64,000 nucleotides of DNA from Trichobilharzia regenti (GCA_944472135.2 OX235265.1:91978984-92042983); one strand, 5' to 3'; numbered from the stretch's first letter, positions 40,881 through 52,925 are shown. Notes: a model not told the origin generated them from the sequence alone. Numbers and translations are program-made.

Positions 40881-41384
40881 ATGCACGCCTTGCAATTCTC
40901 TACTAGTTACCATTCAATAAAACGCCTCATACTTGGTCTATATTGCTTTATATTTAAAACACTTTCCATTTATTGAATGAATAGCCATCACTTCATAATA
41001 TTATAGCTAACAAATAAACATCCGTTTTTCAAAAAAAACGCTTACATAGAAAATAATCATCATAAATTTAGCAAAACAATTTCTATTCAACACATAAAAC
41101 ACTAAAAAAAAAGAAGCAAAACATGTCTTTTCTAACACCTAAAATGTGACTGATTTATAATACATAACACAACAATAACAAGTACAATTTCGCTGTGACA
41201 TAAAAATAATGTCATATGGTATTTATTGTTGTTGTTGTTGTCTTTATTCCCAAAATAGGAAATGGCATACAATTATCTAACATCTGCTGCTCAAAAGTAG
41301 AAACAATAGAAACAATTAACAACAAAAAGTAACTTTAACTCCTGATAACAATTTAGTATTAAAGCTAATTAATATCTGATCAGA
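40881..41384. other. No feature recognised
   Basis: Very AT-rich, with a GTT-repeat tract (41226-41243). No coding signal. Confidence 0.35.
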
Positions 41385-41560
41385 AACGTATTCAAGTATT
41401 GGTTTGTAGGGAAGGCGCTAGGTTCGAACCCTGTCGGGGTACCGTGCGTACTGATGGAAAGTCCTAAACTAGGACCAAAAAGCGGTTGTACAGTTCTTCT
41501 TCAGTCTGGTTTTCCAATGGTTCTCGAACCGATGTCAGCTCATGATGAAATCAGGTGGTC
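41385..41560 (+). mobile_element. SINE-2 with tRNA-like B-box and degraded hammerhead
   Basis: B-box AGGTTCGAACCCTG (41421-41434). Ribozyme relic GTACTGATGGAAAGTCC, AAACTAGGACCAAAAAGC (41447-41484). Tail GATGTCAGCTCATGATGAAAT. GAAA has become CAAAAA-type sequence. Confidence 0.6.
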
Positions 41561-41599
41561 AGAAAGATTTTTAAATTTCGTTTATATAAAACATGGAAG

Positions 41600-41760
41600 G
41601 GCGATTATCTTCAAAATCGAATCTTTCAGCGAAGAAAAAGAGCCAGAAGATGAAATTATCGAAAAGGATATTCTTTGCTCAATTATTCTGTGTTTTATAC
41701 ATGTCTGAATGAATATTTTCGCTAGATTTCTATTTCAAAATAGAAAAATCCCTATTATAG
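41600..41760. mobile_element. PLE pseudo-LTR end with hammerhead-like motif
   Basis: GATGAAATTATCGAAAAGG then ATATTCTTTGCTCAATTATTC, followed by an imperfect inverted repeat with the adjoining PLE-A 3' end (TTTTCTAAATGTC-type sequence reversed at 41755-41790). The motif is the one found at 8430-8470 and 31205-31250. Confidence 0.5.
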
Positions 41761-41940
41761 ACATTTAGAAAACAGAAAGATTGAGCGAAGAAATATTCGT
41801 TACTTTTCAATTAGATCCTCATCTCACTCTGGCTCTACTCTAATATACACCTATAGCATTTTTATTACATTACACAACAGTCTACCAATCAGTGGCACTG
41901 ATATGTTTGTTAACAATAATTAAACAGTGTCAAAATGTCA

Positions 41941-42124
41941 GTGCGTCGGTGGCACAGTGGTTAGGACTCTCGCCGACCATGCATATGGTCCGGGGTTCGA
42001 GCCCACGCCGGCGCACACCTGATATCTATGGTCGGCCTGCGAAATTTGGGCTACCGATATCCATGCTGAAAATTTCATACTTGTACCAAAAATACGGTGT
42101 GGAATCAAGCTGTAAATAAAAAAA
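41941..42124 (+). mobile_element. SINE-A nested in PLE-A 3' UTR
   Basis: Full-length: GTGCGTCGGTGGCACAGTGG, B-box GGGTTCGAGCCC, tail GTGGAATCAAGCTGTAAAT. Compared with 6895-6935, about 27 bp of the PLE UTR are missing at the site, so insertion was accompanied by a small deletion. Confidence 0.85.
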
Positions 42125-42611
42125 AATCAATACACACGATTAAAAGGTGGAAATGGTTACAACAAGTGGATTGCATAATGCATAATTTTGGAGAAATGAA
42201 GAGCAATTAAAGAATAAGCGTGTGCTCAGGCTGATTACGTAACAGATTGTTAAAGAAAATAAAACAATTTGGACAGTGGTAATTTGTAACTAAAGCTGAA
42301 GTGGTCATAAGAATAAAATAATTTTTACAATGATAACACGCAATTAAAGATGAAGTAGTCAGGAAAATAAAATAATTTGGACAATTATAGTTTTTATAAT
42401 TAAAAAAATTTTTAGGGGGAGGGGGATGAAGTAGTCCAGTTTATACATTCATGCTCACTATCTACAAGGTATGAATAGATCCTGTTTGTCCCTTGCTTAA
42501 CCGTGTTGGATGATGTTCGGAAACACGATGATGGATTTGCCTAATTGTACGCCCAATGTAGCTAGCTCCGCAGCTGCAGTCAAACTGCTAGATACACATA
42601 GAAGAGGCAAA

Positions 42612-43010
42612 TTAAGGTAGTTTATCCTTATTTCTCGAACGTAGAATAGGGATGGTTGTGAAGAGACAACGTACCTCTGCTGCATAATAAGCTCTTTTAA
42701 CTGCATTCTTCAGGCGTTGTGCTATTATTTCGCTGATGTTTTCACTAAGGAACTCCAATTTTGTGAACATTGGTTTTTTGGGAACTGTTACCATACTGAC
42801 TCTCTTAGGTGCTGAATTCATATTTTTCTCAAAGAATTTATCTGGATAACCATTTTTTCTAAGTAATTCTCTAATAATCTTAAGCTCCTCATTGAGGCAG
42901 TCGTCTGAACAGATCAACCTACCTAACTCTACAAGGTTACGTTTATAATTCAAAGGTACAAAGCCGAAAATGAATGTACTGACCTGTTGTTGTAGACTTC
43001 CTTTACACAC
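42612..43010 (-). pseudogene. PLE-A linker segment, 132 codons open
   Basis: Encodes the region between RT palm and GIY-YIG: RKNGYPDKFFEKN (about residues 48-60) and the VPKKPMFTKLEFL block (about 75-87). The frame shifts relative to the RT stretch at about 43015 and to GIY-YIG near 42610. These two shifts are the visible breaks in this copy. Confidence 0.65.
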
Positions 43011-43230
43011 ACCTTCCTTTCCTATACACTTCCTCCTTTCCTTGCCATGAAGACCTCTAAGAATGAGATACTGTCATTACTTTCTTTCTCTATGGTAAAG
43101 TGTATTGTTGAATGGGCATCAATAAACTTGTCAAGGATGTTCATTGCATCATTTTTGTCTTTCATAACCAGAAATGTATCATCCGTATATCGACAGTAGA
43201 AATCCAAGTCATTAATTATTACTTTCTCTA

Positions 43231-43535
43231 ACTTAACGACCACTTCATCTTTAAATTACGTGTTATATTTGTAAAATTAATTTATTATAACCATTTCTAC
43301 CTTTTAATTCTGTGCTCATTGATTTTCTTCGTTAATTATCAACCCACTGCTTGACATTTTGACACTGACTAATTATTGTTAACAAACATATCAGTGCCAC
43401 TTGATTGGTAGACTGTTGTGCATTGTAATAAAAATGCTATAGGTGTATATTAGAGTAGAGCCAGAGTGAGATGAGGATCTAATTGAAAAGTAACGAATAT
43501 TTCTTCGCTCAATCTTTCTCTTTTTTTTAAAAGTC
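43231..43535 (+). mobile_element. PLE-A 3' UTR, head to head with the minus copy
   Basis: ACGACCACTTCATCTTTAAA through CTTCGCTCAATCTTTCTC matches 6800-7080. Its 5' end meets the minus-strand PLE-A at about 43230. Confidence 0.75.
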
Positions 43536-43559
43536 TAAATGGGGATATTTTCTATTTTG

Positions 43560-44425
43560 AAAATCATCCGAAAATTAAAGGTGTAGACCTCTTCTCAAAA
43601 GGAGATGATTAGAAGAAAAAGAAGAAAATCCTCCACAAATGGAAACATGTTCTTGTCCTTCCAACGCAGAATACTAAACAGGTGCTTCATCGAAGAGAAG
43701 CTGAAATATTCTCTGGATGCAAAATTCCATCCAAAACAGGGGCTGATTAAGTAAGAAGTAAATCCTGTGTGGATCAAATTGTGAGGATGCGCATCACCAT
43801 CGAACAGAGTGTAGAATGGCGGTCAACTCTTCACCTTTTTTTTCACAGACTTTGAAAAAGCCTACAGAAGTATTTAAGATGAAATGATCTGAAAAAACCA
43901 CTTCAACACTACGGAGTACAGTACCTCTCATCTTTATCAGCCTTATTCAGCAGTTGTACAATAATCTTACATGTCAAGTGATTCACTAAGGCAAGCTCAG
44001 CTAAGCTCTTATATTGAAGGCACAGATAAGACAAGACTGCCAGTTAACATCAGTGATCACGTAACAGACCGTGACGAGCTTAGAGACAAGAAAACTTTAG
44101 ACCTACACAAAGCCTCTAGAAGCCTTTGGACTCAACGGATGGTTTATGTAAATCACACAAAATCGACAATCCACAGGTGAAAACAAAGATGCTGATATAA
44201 TTGGCAAAAAAAGGGACTTCAATTGAACTTAGAGAAGACGAAGGTGATGAATTTAACTACTCACTAATAACAACAAGTACTAATGAACATTAGTGATAGA
44301 AATGTAAAGAAATCGTCTCATTCACTTACTCCTCAAGTATAATTTCAACTAAAGGTGGCACACATGAATAAGTCAAAGTCATCCAGGACTGTCAAATAAG
44401 ACAAGGCATCATCAGTCGGAAATCT
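43560..44425 (+). mobile_element. RTE LINE RT-domain fragment, decayed
   Basis: Contains ADQIVRMRITIEQSVEW-like residues and FFTDFEKAYRS (about 43840-43872), RT motif A of RTE (VDFEKAFDS). Later come LNLEKTKVMNLTT (about 44220-44262) and FQLKVAHMNKSK. The only copy here that reaches upstream of the RT palm on this strand apart from 60640-61975. Confidence 0.6.
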
Positions 44426-44429
44426 GTGC

Positions 44430-46112
44430 GAAAATCTGTTGCATTTAGCAACAGATCCTTCGCTTAAATCCTTTAATGACCCTAAACAATTTGCCTATAA
44501 GCACAGTAGAAGCACTTTAGATGCAGCTGCCGTCTTATATCATAACATTGCTTCCAGTCTAGACAAGGGGGCTAAATTTGTTCGTTGCGCCTTCCTAGAC
44601 TATACATCTGCATTCGACTCGGTCCCTAGGGACATCTTATTAAATAAACTTGCTGCTAGTCAAACAGAATGTTGGGCTGTTAACTGGTTGCATTCCTATT
44701 TCTCAGATAGAAAGCAGTACACCGTATATAAAGGGAAGTCCTCCACTTCATTGCCTACTGAAGCTGGTGTCCCTCAAGGTGCTGTTCTTTCTCCTTTTCT
44801 TTTTTCTTTCTTCTTGCACGACTTGCCTCACTCTGATGAAATAAACTTTGTGAAGTATGCTGATGATTTAACGGTTTCAATGGCTGTTAACTCCCAGCTA
44901 GATTGTACTAAAATAAATAGCTTTCTATCGGAAGTCAGCAAATGGTCTGAGTCTAACGGTCTTAAACTGAATCCTTCTAAGTGTCAAACTGTTGATTTCA
45001 GCTTAAGATGTAAACGACAGTTAAAAGAAGTCATCGATTCTCATGACACTTGTAAAATTGACGACAATGATATTGGAATCAAATCAGAAATTAAGTATCT
45101 TGGACTCATTCTCTCTTCTGATCTCTCCTGGTCTTCCCATGTCTTAGCAATCTCCAGTAAAATATTCCGCTTGACATTTTACATTAAGAAGTTAAGACAC
45201 TCGGGTATAACTCAACCCCTCATCCTACAGTTCGTAAACTCTTGCATCCTACCTATTCTTCTTTATTGCTCACCCTTATTCTTTCCTGGTTTGCTTAAAA
45301 AAGACTATGTCACAATTCGTAGAATACTGAAGACTGTCAGTAGAGTGAGTGGTGTCCCAGTGGACCACATAGTTAACGTCGTTGTCGATAGGCATTTGAC
45401 TTCGTGCAATAAATTTGCTAAAGGGATTTTGTCTGACTTGGAGCATCCGCTTTACCCTCAGCTTTCACCTTGCATCTCCTCAGGTAGAACAAGGAGTAAC
45501 TTCAGAAAACTGTATGCTCGCACGTCTAAGTATAAGAATTCTATGATACCATACTTGGCACGTATTTTATGTGATGAAAATAGTGTCAGGCAAGAATTAA
45601 CTAACCTTCTTTCATCTAGTAAATAAACAATTTCCTCCATCCATCCTTACATACCTTCAAGTTTTACTTTTATTACTTCTATTATATTTATGGTCCTGTT
45701 ACTTTTCTGTTTTACTCTCATAATTGCAAACACCAACTTATCTCCATGACGGCAGTAATCTTTGTTTTTCCCCTCACCATATCATGTAAAGAGAACATTA
45801 TATTCAATATTTTTAAACATGTTAGGATTTCTATACCACATTGCCAATACTGTGTGACACAAGCCAACGGCAATTTTCACTTGTATTATTATTATTATTA
45901 CCCTAGCTGTTATCATTATTATTGCTATTTCCATTTTATATGCTGCATGTTTTTGACACTACCTCTATTGTAAATGTGGAAAATTTTCTGTGTGATTAAT
46001 TTTATTTATAATTTGAGGAAATTAGATGCAATATTGTGATTAATGCTGAAAATTCCAATCTGTATCACAAGTACTGTTTTTGGAATAAAGTAAATCATTA
46101 TTATTATTATTA
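44430..46112 (+). mobile_element. CR1-clade LINE, 5'-truncated, RT frame intact
   Basis: Starts inside the RT domain at about 44430 and runs to a 3' UTR ending TTTTTGGAATAAAGT and ATT repeats at 46099-46126. The 3' UTR is only partly like the copies at 22540-22945 and 28260-28655, so it represents a related but distinct subfamily. Confidence 0.85.
44439..45626 (+). CDS. CR1 reverse transcriptase, C-terminal 395 codons, uninterrupted
   Basis: RT palm and thumb of a CR1 LINE. Motif A FLDYTSAFDSVPR (residues 52-64), motif B AGVPQGAVLSP (109-119), motif C KYADD (139-143, at 44853-44867), motif D/E GLKLNPSKCQTVDFS (about 174-188), then IKYLGLILSSDLSWSSHV and the CR1 C-terminal KLYARTSKYKN block, ending LLSSSK-stop. 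All catalytic Asp residues are present. Endonuclease and RT fingers are absent because of 5' truncation, so the protein is not autonomous. The start Met is an internal residue. Long openness suggests recent insertion. Confidence 0.8.
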   Translation: MHLATDPSLKSFNDPKQFAYKHSRSTLDAAAVLYHNIASSLDKGAKFVRCAFLDYTSAFDSVPRDILLNKLAASQTECWAVNWLHSYFSDRKQYTVYKGKSSTSLPTEAGVPQGAVLSPFLFSFFLHDLPHSDEINFVKYADDLTVSMAVNSQLDCTKINSFLSEVSKWSESNGLKLNPSKCQTVDFSLRCKRQLKEVIDSHDTCKIDDNDIGIKSEIKYLGLILSSDLSWSSHVLAISSKIFRLTFYIKKLRHSGITQPLILQFVNSCILPILLYCSPLFFPGLLKKDYVTIRRILKTVSRVSGVPVDHIVNVVVDRHLTSCNKFAKGILSDLEHPLYPQLSPCISSGRTRSNFRKLYARTSKYKNSMIPYLARILCDENSVRQELTNLLSSSK

Positions 46113-46126
46113 CTATTATTATTAGT

Positions 46127-47178
46127 AGACAAGATTAAGATTTTCAGCAGTAATGTCAAATGTTGGCCTCTTTATGGTTCCAAGAGTTGAAGTACGTATC
46201 ATGTGAAACGTTTCCAATAAAACTTCATCGACAGCTACACATAGCCGAAGAAGTTATGGGAATTAATTCGAGAGAACAATCCTAGTCTTTGTATAAAACA
46301 AAAGAAGTTTGTTCTACCTTTATCTCTCCCTTGCTTAAGCCCAGGTAAATTCTGATCAAAACCCTTTCACCGTTTCTTATTTTTCATTTCCTTTTGGACC
46401 TTTTTGCTATTTATTTAAACTCTGATTTTCTGTCCATTTCACCTTTAGTATTACGTAACTTTTGAGATTTGGCCTAATTTATTTATTGAGTCGTCTACAT
46501 GTACACATATCACTACCTTCGTTATTCTCCTCATTGCCACTTGCATAAACCCTACTATCATTATTTTGTTATCATTATAATTATCGTTATTATTGACGGT
46601 CAAAACATTTACCTCATTGTTATTATTATTATCATTTTTATTTGATCCACAAAATCACTGGCACCGGTTAATATTTTTTTTATACATTAAAAATTCTCCA
46701 ATGGCATACTTGATCTTATAATAATGTTCGTTAATTTCTTACTGCTACCCTTACTCTCTTGAGCTCCTTTTATTGGAGAAACTTTGATTATATCACACAC
46801 ACATATATAAGTATTTTTGTATTTCCCTAATTTAACATTTTGATTCCCCAACAAAACACGATCATTCTTAATTATTTTTCCATATTTTATCTCTAGCGTG
46901 CTAGAGCATGCTAAAATTGTAATTTTCATTATTCAGACTCTACGTGCTTGAGTAAAATGCCGACGATATGGAAAATGGATCCATTTTATCGTTCCTAATC
47001 GGTTGTTGCTGCTACTTTCTTCAAGTTTATTAAGGTGAAATTCATTTAATCACTGAATATATTATATCACTTATAAAAGGTAACAACTTAAAATCAACTG
47101 TAAGTTTTACAAGGTCTGTATTTCTTTGGATACGACTTTCTATGAATTTTCCTGTAAATTTACTATTTACATCATACG
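46127..47178. other. Unassigned sequence, possible decayed coding on minus strand
   Basis: Minus-strand stretches FTGKFIESRIQRNTDLVKLT (about 47089-47150) and ITILACSSTLEIKYGKIIKN (46861-46923) look compositionally protein-like, but no family was recognised. They could be the N-terminal part of a PLE or another element. Confidence 0.3.
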
Positions 47179-47191
47179 AGAATGCCCTAAT

Positions 47192-47445
47192 TATTATTAT
47201 TATTATTTTATTTCTTTGTGTTTTCAGTGAGACACAGGGCTTTAAGCTAGAGCTTTGAAGTTTCGGTGGCAGTAGGTATTTTTTCTTATTTTTACTTGGT
47301 AAGATTGGTAGTCTCACGCACAACCTTCCTCTTTGCCTGGATTCTTACCAGCTAAACGAGGTTTGGGAGTGCGTCGGCTAGGGATTGAACTCTTGGCCAT
47401 CTAAGTGGCTGGCGAACATTCTACCTGTGCTCCACCTACGCACAT
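47192..47445 (-). mobile_element. SINE-B with TSD
   Basis: Minus strand. RTE-like tail at the low end (TTATTTCTTTGTG then TGAGACACAGGGC), head TGTGCGTAGGTGGAGCACAGG at the high end. A 13-bp TSD with one mismatch, AGAATG(C/T)CCTAAT, lies at 47179-47191 and 47446-47458. Confidence 0.8.
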
Positions 47446-47458
47446 AGAATGTCCTAAT

Positions 47459-47805
47459 CGCTAGAATAATGCTTTTTTAAAGCTATGAAATCCAATCTTT
47501 AAGTCTGTCACAGACCCTTTTTACCGCAAAAGGAAAATATGGTTTTACATGCCCAAGTTGCTTTCAAAAAGATGCTACGTCTGAACCTCGAAGTTAAAAG
47601 TAACACTGGAGCAGGAATCCTCTGAACGCGGCTTTCAAGATCTCTCTTTGAAATATACTTCTCTACCCACTTGCCAACAATATATTGTTTCAAGACGACA
47701 TTCGACTAGCATGTTAAAGACAAGCTGTCTCATCAGGTCACATCAACACGCATATACCAGCTCACTTATTCAATTGGAACTGAGGATATTGGCTGTACCA
47801 TGTAT
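47459..47805. other. Unassigned; continuation of the sequence before the SINE-B
   Basis: The minus strand here would join 46127-47178 once the SINE-B is removed. It gives broken frames such as KAAFRGFLLQCYF. No family recognised. Confidence 0.3.
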
Positions 47806-47809
47806 TATT

Positions 47810-48400
47810 ATTATTTATTATTGCTCCTTGGGTTCTCAGTGGAACATAGGGCTTCAACTACACGTCTCCACTTGCTTCTGTCTTCATTCTACTGTACTTT
47901 TCAACTGCATCCATGTTAGTCTATACTCTTTCAACTCCTCTTCACACAATCTCCTCCATGTCACTCGCCGCTTCCCTTTCGGCCTGGTTCCACTCGAGCA
48001 ATCGCCTGACATGCGCGCGATGTCACCCAGCGGCGGCCTCCTCAGCGAGTGAGTGTCCAATCCATCCATCTCCACTTTCTCCTGATGCATGTTTGTTGGG
48101 CGGTGATTGGTTTGTTCTTGTCTTGTTTTATTTCTTCCCATAGTGTCTTTCTTGTTGGCGATTCTTTCCGGCCCGGCCCGGCCCGGCCATCTGATCTTCA
48201 GTATAGATCCAGAGAAGACAGTTGCTGGTTGATAAAGATCTGCGTCGCAACAGGCTGTTGGAAGTATTCTTTGTGACTGGCCTGCCAAGTTTCTGATCCG
48301 TTAGAAGAGGTGACTGACTTGACGTTGTTTGTATTGAAAATCCGACTGGATTTTGTTGTTGATGGTGGCTGAGTGACGAAGATTTCCAGATTGATTTGAT
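47810..48400 (-). mobile_element. RTE LINE, C-terminal and 3' end
   Basis: Minus strand: a 134-codon open stretch (47884-48288) with AGQSQRILPTACCDADLYQ, LKIRWPGRAGPERIANKKD and KVEMDGLDTHSLRRPPLGD. The 3' tail lies at 47822-47850 and a TTA-repeat end at 47808-47820. Upstream ORF2 is missing. Confidence 0.8.
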
Positions 48401-48925
48401 GTATGAGCTAGTAAAATGTTCGCGGAAAAACCATCCAGCCTGGTTATCGAAAGGTTAATTGAAACATGTTTTTACAGTTCAATAAAAAAACATCTGGCGA
48501 ACTGAGGACACTCAATTTTATTTGGGAAATCCTTCAAAGTATTTTTTTATAAGATCCAGTCAAACATCTCAACGGCAGTGAAATCAAGACATATCAGCAT
48601 AACTTACTCATTGACGTTTCAGAACTTTACGACAACGCCACATATCCAAAAGAAGTATGTTCAACTCTCATCTTTACAATGGCCATCATCATAAATTGTC
48701 CATTTTCACTCTTATTATCCGATTGTGTTTTTTAACCTTCGAAATTTCTGCTTTTTTTCCTACTGTTATGTTTATACTTGTTTCACATAACTTCATCTTA
48801 CCACTTGCTTATTCAAACCTCCTATCAAAATATTTCTGGAAATTCCTCAATCTTTTGTTATATTATGATCACTAATATAGAGCCTAGCTGACGACCTTTG
48901 TCGTAAAGAAACATTTGGCTTCGGT
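48401..48925. other. No feature recognised
   Basis: AT-rich, no motif. Confidence 0.3.
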
Positions 48926-48927
48926 GC

Positions 48928-48928
<1 letters not shown>

Positions 48929-48989
<61 letters not shown>
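48929..48989. repeat. TA dinucleotide microsatellite
   Basis: About 60 bp of uninterrupted TA repeats. Confidence 0.95.
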
Positions 48990-49154
48990 CATTCGGTGGC
49001 TGGTAACTCAAAGTTGATGCATAATTCGTCCTATTTGGGGTTACTGGTTTGCCAGATGTACTTGGATTCCCACCGAGTGATGCTGGTGTTGTCCCCAGGT
49101 TTCGAACCCAGCACCCATCTTTAACTACATGGGTCATGAAAGCCAGCTCTTTTT

Positions 49155-49336
49155 TTTATTACAGCTGGATTCCACACTGTATTTTGAGTACAAGTATGGA
49201 ATTTTCAGCATGTGATATCGGTAGCCTAAATTTTGCAGGCCGACCATAGATATTAGGTGTGCGTCGGCAGGGGATCGAACCTCGGACCATGTGCATGTTC
49301 GGTGACAGTCCTAACCACTGTGCCACCTACGCACAG
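49155..49336 (-). mobile_element. SINE-A
   Basis: Minus-strand full-length copy: tail ATTACAGCTGGATTCCACAC, B-box GGTTCGATCCC reversed near 49272-49282, head GTGCGTAGGTGGCACAGTGG. Confidence 0.85.
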
Positions 49337-49379
49337 ATGTCAACTGTTAGTTAGTTATTTTTTTTAAGTTTCATTTTTG

Positions 49380-49650
49380 TACTTCCCACTCTGGCTTCTG
49401 AAACGAAGAGTGCTGGGTCGGAGTCTTGATGGGACCACTATCACCCAGTATGGAGCACAAGTAAATCCTTCTCATGAGTACCGAACAGAATGAATCTCGC
49501 AATTTTCTGCTAGCCTTCATCTACCAAGTGACAACAGGACAATCCTCATACATCGTCGAAGCGTTCATGATAGCAATCGTTATGTCAACCGAACACTTCG
49601 TTTCAATATACACAGTCAACGGAAACCGCATAATTTTATGACAGTGTAAT
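49380..49650 (+). mobile_element. Decayed Sm-alpha-like unit
   Basis: CTGCTAGCCTTCATCTACCA, ACATCGTCGAAGCGTTCATG and ATGTCAACCGAACACTTCG match the tail of the 10485-10991 element in order. The ribozyme region (about 49460-49505) no longer has CTGANGA or GAAA in place. Confidence 0.55.
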
Positions 49651-49844
49651 TATAAATAGTCATTTTCTTTTCCCTGTCATCTAATGTGTATATTCCGTCA
49701 TCTAAAATGAAACTCTCGGGAGATTTACTAACCATTATGTGAATAAGTAATATGTTTCAAACTCTCACGATATCTAATTAGTCATTTTACGTTAAGCTGC
49801 TAGAAAAGTAATATTAATTGTTACTTGCCAAAAAAGGCAACACA

Positions 49845-52700
49845 AATGAAAATTGATAATTATTTATTTCAAGGCAGATCACAGACTCATATCACTTAGA
49901 GAACAGCCGAAAACCAGGGAGTACCTGAATATTGTCTCATCCAGCCTCTCTCTCACACTCAATACCTTCAAGTTACAAGGCAAGCAAGCTCTAAGACTTC
50001 CCACCAAATGGGATCCAATTCAATGTCTAATGAATTCCAACTTCTACCGGTGTGTCCAATTTCCAGGAAACCATCAGCCAATATCATCGGCGAGTAGTTT
50101 TCCTCACACCCAAATGATGAACCTCACTGGTCATGAATTCTCACCAGAACTTCAGACAACTTTGTTGTGTAGCCAGCTATTTTGAAACTGAAGACATCAC
50201 GATACTCAGTGCAAGGCTGGATTCATATTCAAATTGCAATTATAATTTTACAGTCAAAAACAACACGTTGTTATTCATTGTGACAAGAGTTTTATTATTT
50301 CTCAATGGATGAAAAAACAAAACCATATTGTGTTTTATTATTCGGTGACGTTTTTCAAAAGAATGGATCCTGAACAAAGAGTGCTCTTTTCGATAATTTC
50401 ATCATCAGTCAGTCTCTACAGTTATATATACAGATTATAGTGAATGAATGAATGAATGAATTAGTGTTATGAACAACACTAATGTTGCTGTTTAAATAAC
50501 ATCAAATCAATAAAATTGTTAGATTACAGCTCAATAGCATCAACATAAAATAAGCTGAATGTCAGAAAAAATTAAGGAAGATAATAGTACAAATTCATGA
50601 ATGTATAGTCTCTACTGGAGCTGGATTTGCCTCTTTCGAACACAGAGCACAGGTTGTTTCACAAGAATTGCAATAGCCTCTGATGTTTGGAGCATGCAGC
50701 GCTTCGATGATTTTGGCAACTTATTAGGCACCCGGTAGATGATGATAGAGAAAGATTCTTCCACGCTGGCTGGCTCTGTGGCCGGCCGGTTTGCACCAGA
50801 TGCAGAAATATCGAACTGTTGATGATGGTTTTGACTACATCTTTACTTACCCATAGTGGGAGATGTTCTGGAGAGAGCACGAAAAATCAAGTTCCTAGAG
50901 AAATGGCCAATATAACTCGCTCCACTACAAGCGTAGTTGAATTGGTAGATATAATTTGAAGTGACCAGCTAGTCTAGGTACTTCATTTTCCAGTCGAGGT
51001 AGCATCATCGGTCGTGAAGGGAATGATACGTGTAGTTCGCCACCAATAAAGGTCTTTGAACTGATTTTCCAAATTTACTCTTTCCCTTGGTATACGGTCC
51101 TTGAATTGTAGTCGTATATGAAGAGGCTTCTTATTAACAGATAATGAGTAGTCCTTCTCCGCTTTCTTTAACATGTGTTTCTTGATAAATTTGTCGGGAT
51201 AGCTATATTCGATCAAAGTATCATATGCAATGCTTCATTCATCTTCAATTACTTCTTCTGAGCACATAGCTCTAACTCTGTGGTTGAGGATCTTCACTAA
51301 ATTTCTTTTGCGCTTGATAGGTAGGAAGCTGTAAAATTGTGTATATTGTCCTGTCCAAGTAGTATTTCTATGCAAATTTCTTTTTATACTACCATCTAGT
51401 TTTCTTGTAAGCAGGACATCCAGGAAGGTAACTCATTCTTTCTTGGATTCCTCTTCGCATGTGAATTTCAAAGACGAATGTACTTCATTGAATTCATTAA
51501 TTATTTTACTCCTATCAGAACCATTATCGCAAAAAATAAAGGTATCATCCATATATCGGCAATAAATTGAGAGCTTACTGATAGGGTTGTTCAAAGGTCC
51601 ATTTTATAGTTTGATTAGAAAAAAACCAACCCGAATATATATATTTCTTCTATATTTGATATATATTTCATTACAGCTTGAGTCCACATCGTAATTTTGG
51701 TACTAGTATGGAATTTTCAGCATGTGATATCGGTAGCCTAAATTTCGCAGGCCGACCGTAGATATCAGGTGTGCGTCCGCAGAGGATTGAACCCCGGACC
51801 ATGTACATGATCGGCGAGAGTCCTGACCGCTGTGCCACCAATGGAATGGGGAGCCCATTGCCACCCCGTCCACTTGCCTGTAAAGCAAGTTGTTAAATTT
51901 GAAATTTACACTGATGGTACATCTTAATATCAATTCTTTTAGGATCTCAGTATGTATGCCAACGTTTATCGACAGCTTGTCCTCTTGTTCACATATGCAG
52001 TTAACTGTTTCTATTAGAGGTAATTTGTGAATAATGATGTTATGTCCAAGAGATATCATGGTTTTGTCCTTGATATTAATATCTTTTATTTTGTCTACGA
52101 ATTCAAATACATCTTTGACGCTGAATTTCACTATCTCTTAATGGAAAGGTTTGAGAATATTTACTAACCATCTAGTTAGAGTATGGTTGGGTGAATTTTG
52201 CATATCAAGTATTGGTTACCTCGTAACGTCACCTCGGTTAATATACTTTTGGTAGGCTGTACAATCTTGGCGTGCATGTGCCTGTTGACCTGCTTTCTTC
52301 ATATAAACTTTCAGAAAATATCTGCTCCTTCCTTAGTTTCTTCAAACGCCTGGTTAATTCATTCTCTATTTTGTTATTGAAATCTTTCTTCTCCTCAGGT
52401 TTTTGAAACTTCATGTTTTTAATATAACCATTTCTATCAAGGAAGACTACTCCTGATCTTTTATCTGGCTTTGTGATTATCAGTCTGTCATCACTTTTCA
52501 GTTCTTTTAGTTCTTCTCTGTGCTTCTTTGTATTTTTCGTATTTGAGGCTTTTGTGATGATAACAACAATCCACTAGGCTGGATTTAAAGCGTTCTAGTT
52601 CCATGCTGAATGATGGAACTAGATCCCCTGTTTGACTAAATAGATTTTCGAATTCAATATCAGTATCTAAGTGATTAACTCGTTTCGGTTTATCACAAAA
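49845..52700 (-). mobile_element. PLE-B with 3' flank, minus strand, interrupted by SINE-A
   Basis: From high to low coordinate: N-terminal remnants (KSDDRLIITKPDKRSG, about 52455-52500), the RT start (KFSVKDVFEFVDKI, about 52090-52130), LYRQVDGVAMGSP (near 51865-51900), SINE-A, then YMDD (51556-51545), linker (KKHMLKKAEKDYSLSVNKK, near 51135-51190), broken GIY-YIG (50900-50960), SGANRPATEPA block, and 3' UTR with the PLE-end motif at 50375-50410. It is the inverted relative of 29380-31762 and extends further N-terminal. Stops and frameshifts occur throughout. Confidence 0.8.
51664..51842 (-). mobile_element. SINE-A nested in PLE-B RT
   Basis: Minus-strand full-length copy inserted directly after the GSP of RT motif B, splitting motif B from motif C. 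Confidence 0.85.
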
Positions 52701-52925
52701 TAGAAGGCCAAGTTAAAGTACTTCAGGTTGCTAATGGGTTTATCACAGTAATGTTCAAGCATAAAAGAAAAACCTCTGCTTATATACAGAAACTGAACCA
52801 ACTTTTCTTCAGCATCAGATTAGTTTATTACATTATCAGATTGGCAAACTGGCACAGTAAACAAACCGTGTGCAGATTGTTGGACTTGATAAGAGTGTGA
52901 AATTACATAAACAGTATTTCTTTAT
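52701..52925. other. No feature recognised
   Basis: AT-rich spacer. Confidence 0.3.

Larger units (their letters stand above)
41760..43230 (-). mobile_element. PLE-A: RT end, linker, GIY-YIG and 3' UTR, interrupted by SINE-A
   Basis: Minus strand. Two adjoining open stretches: 43022-43243 (DLDFYCRYTDDTFLVMKDKN, YTDD at 43189-43178; SISFLEVFMARKGGSV) and 42612-43010 (RNLVELGRLICSDDCLNEEL, RKNGYPDKFFEKNMNSAPKR, EIIAQRLKNAVKRAYYAAEV). A frameshifted GIY-YIG follows at 42540-42600. It is better preserved than 5600-6770. The 3' UTR runs to 41760, with SINE-A at 41941-42124. Confidence 0.8.

Noticed and set aside
48847..49137. ORFs over the TA microsatellite
   Set aside because: They are runs of Ile-Tyr from the TA repeat. 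A GGTTCGAAACC B-box on the minus strand near 49100 was noted, but no A-box or repeat partner supports a SINE.
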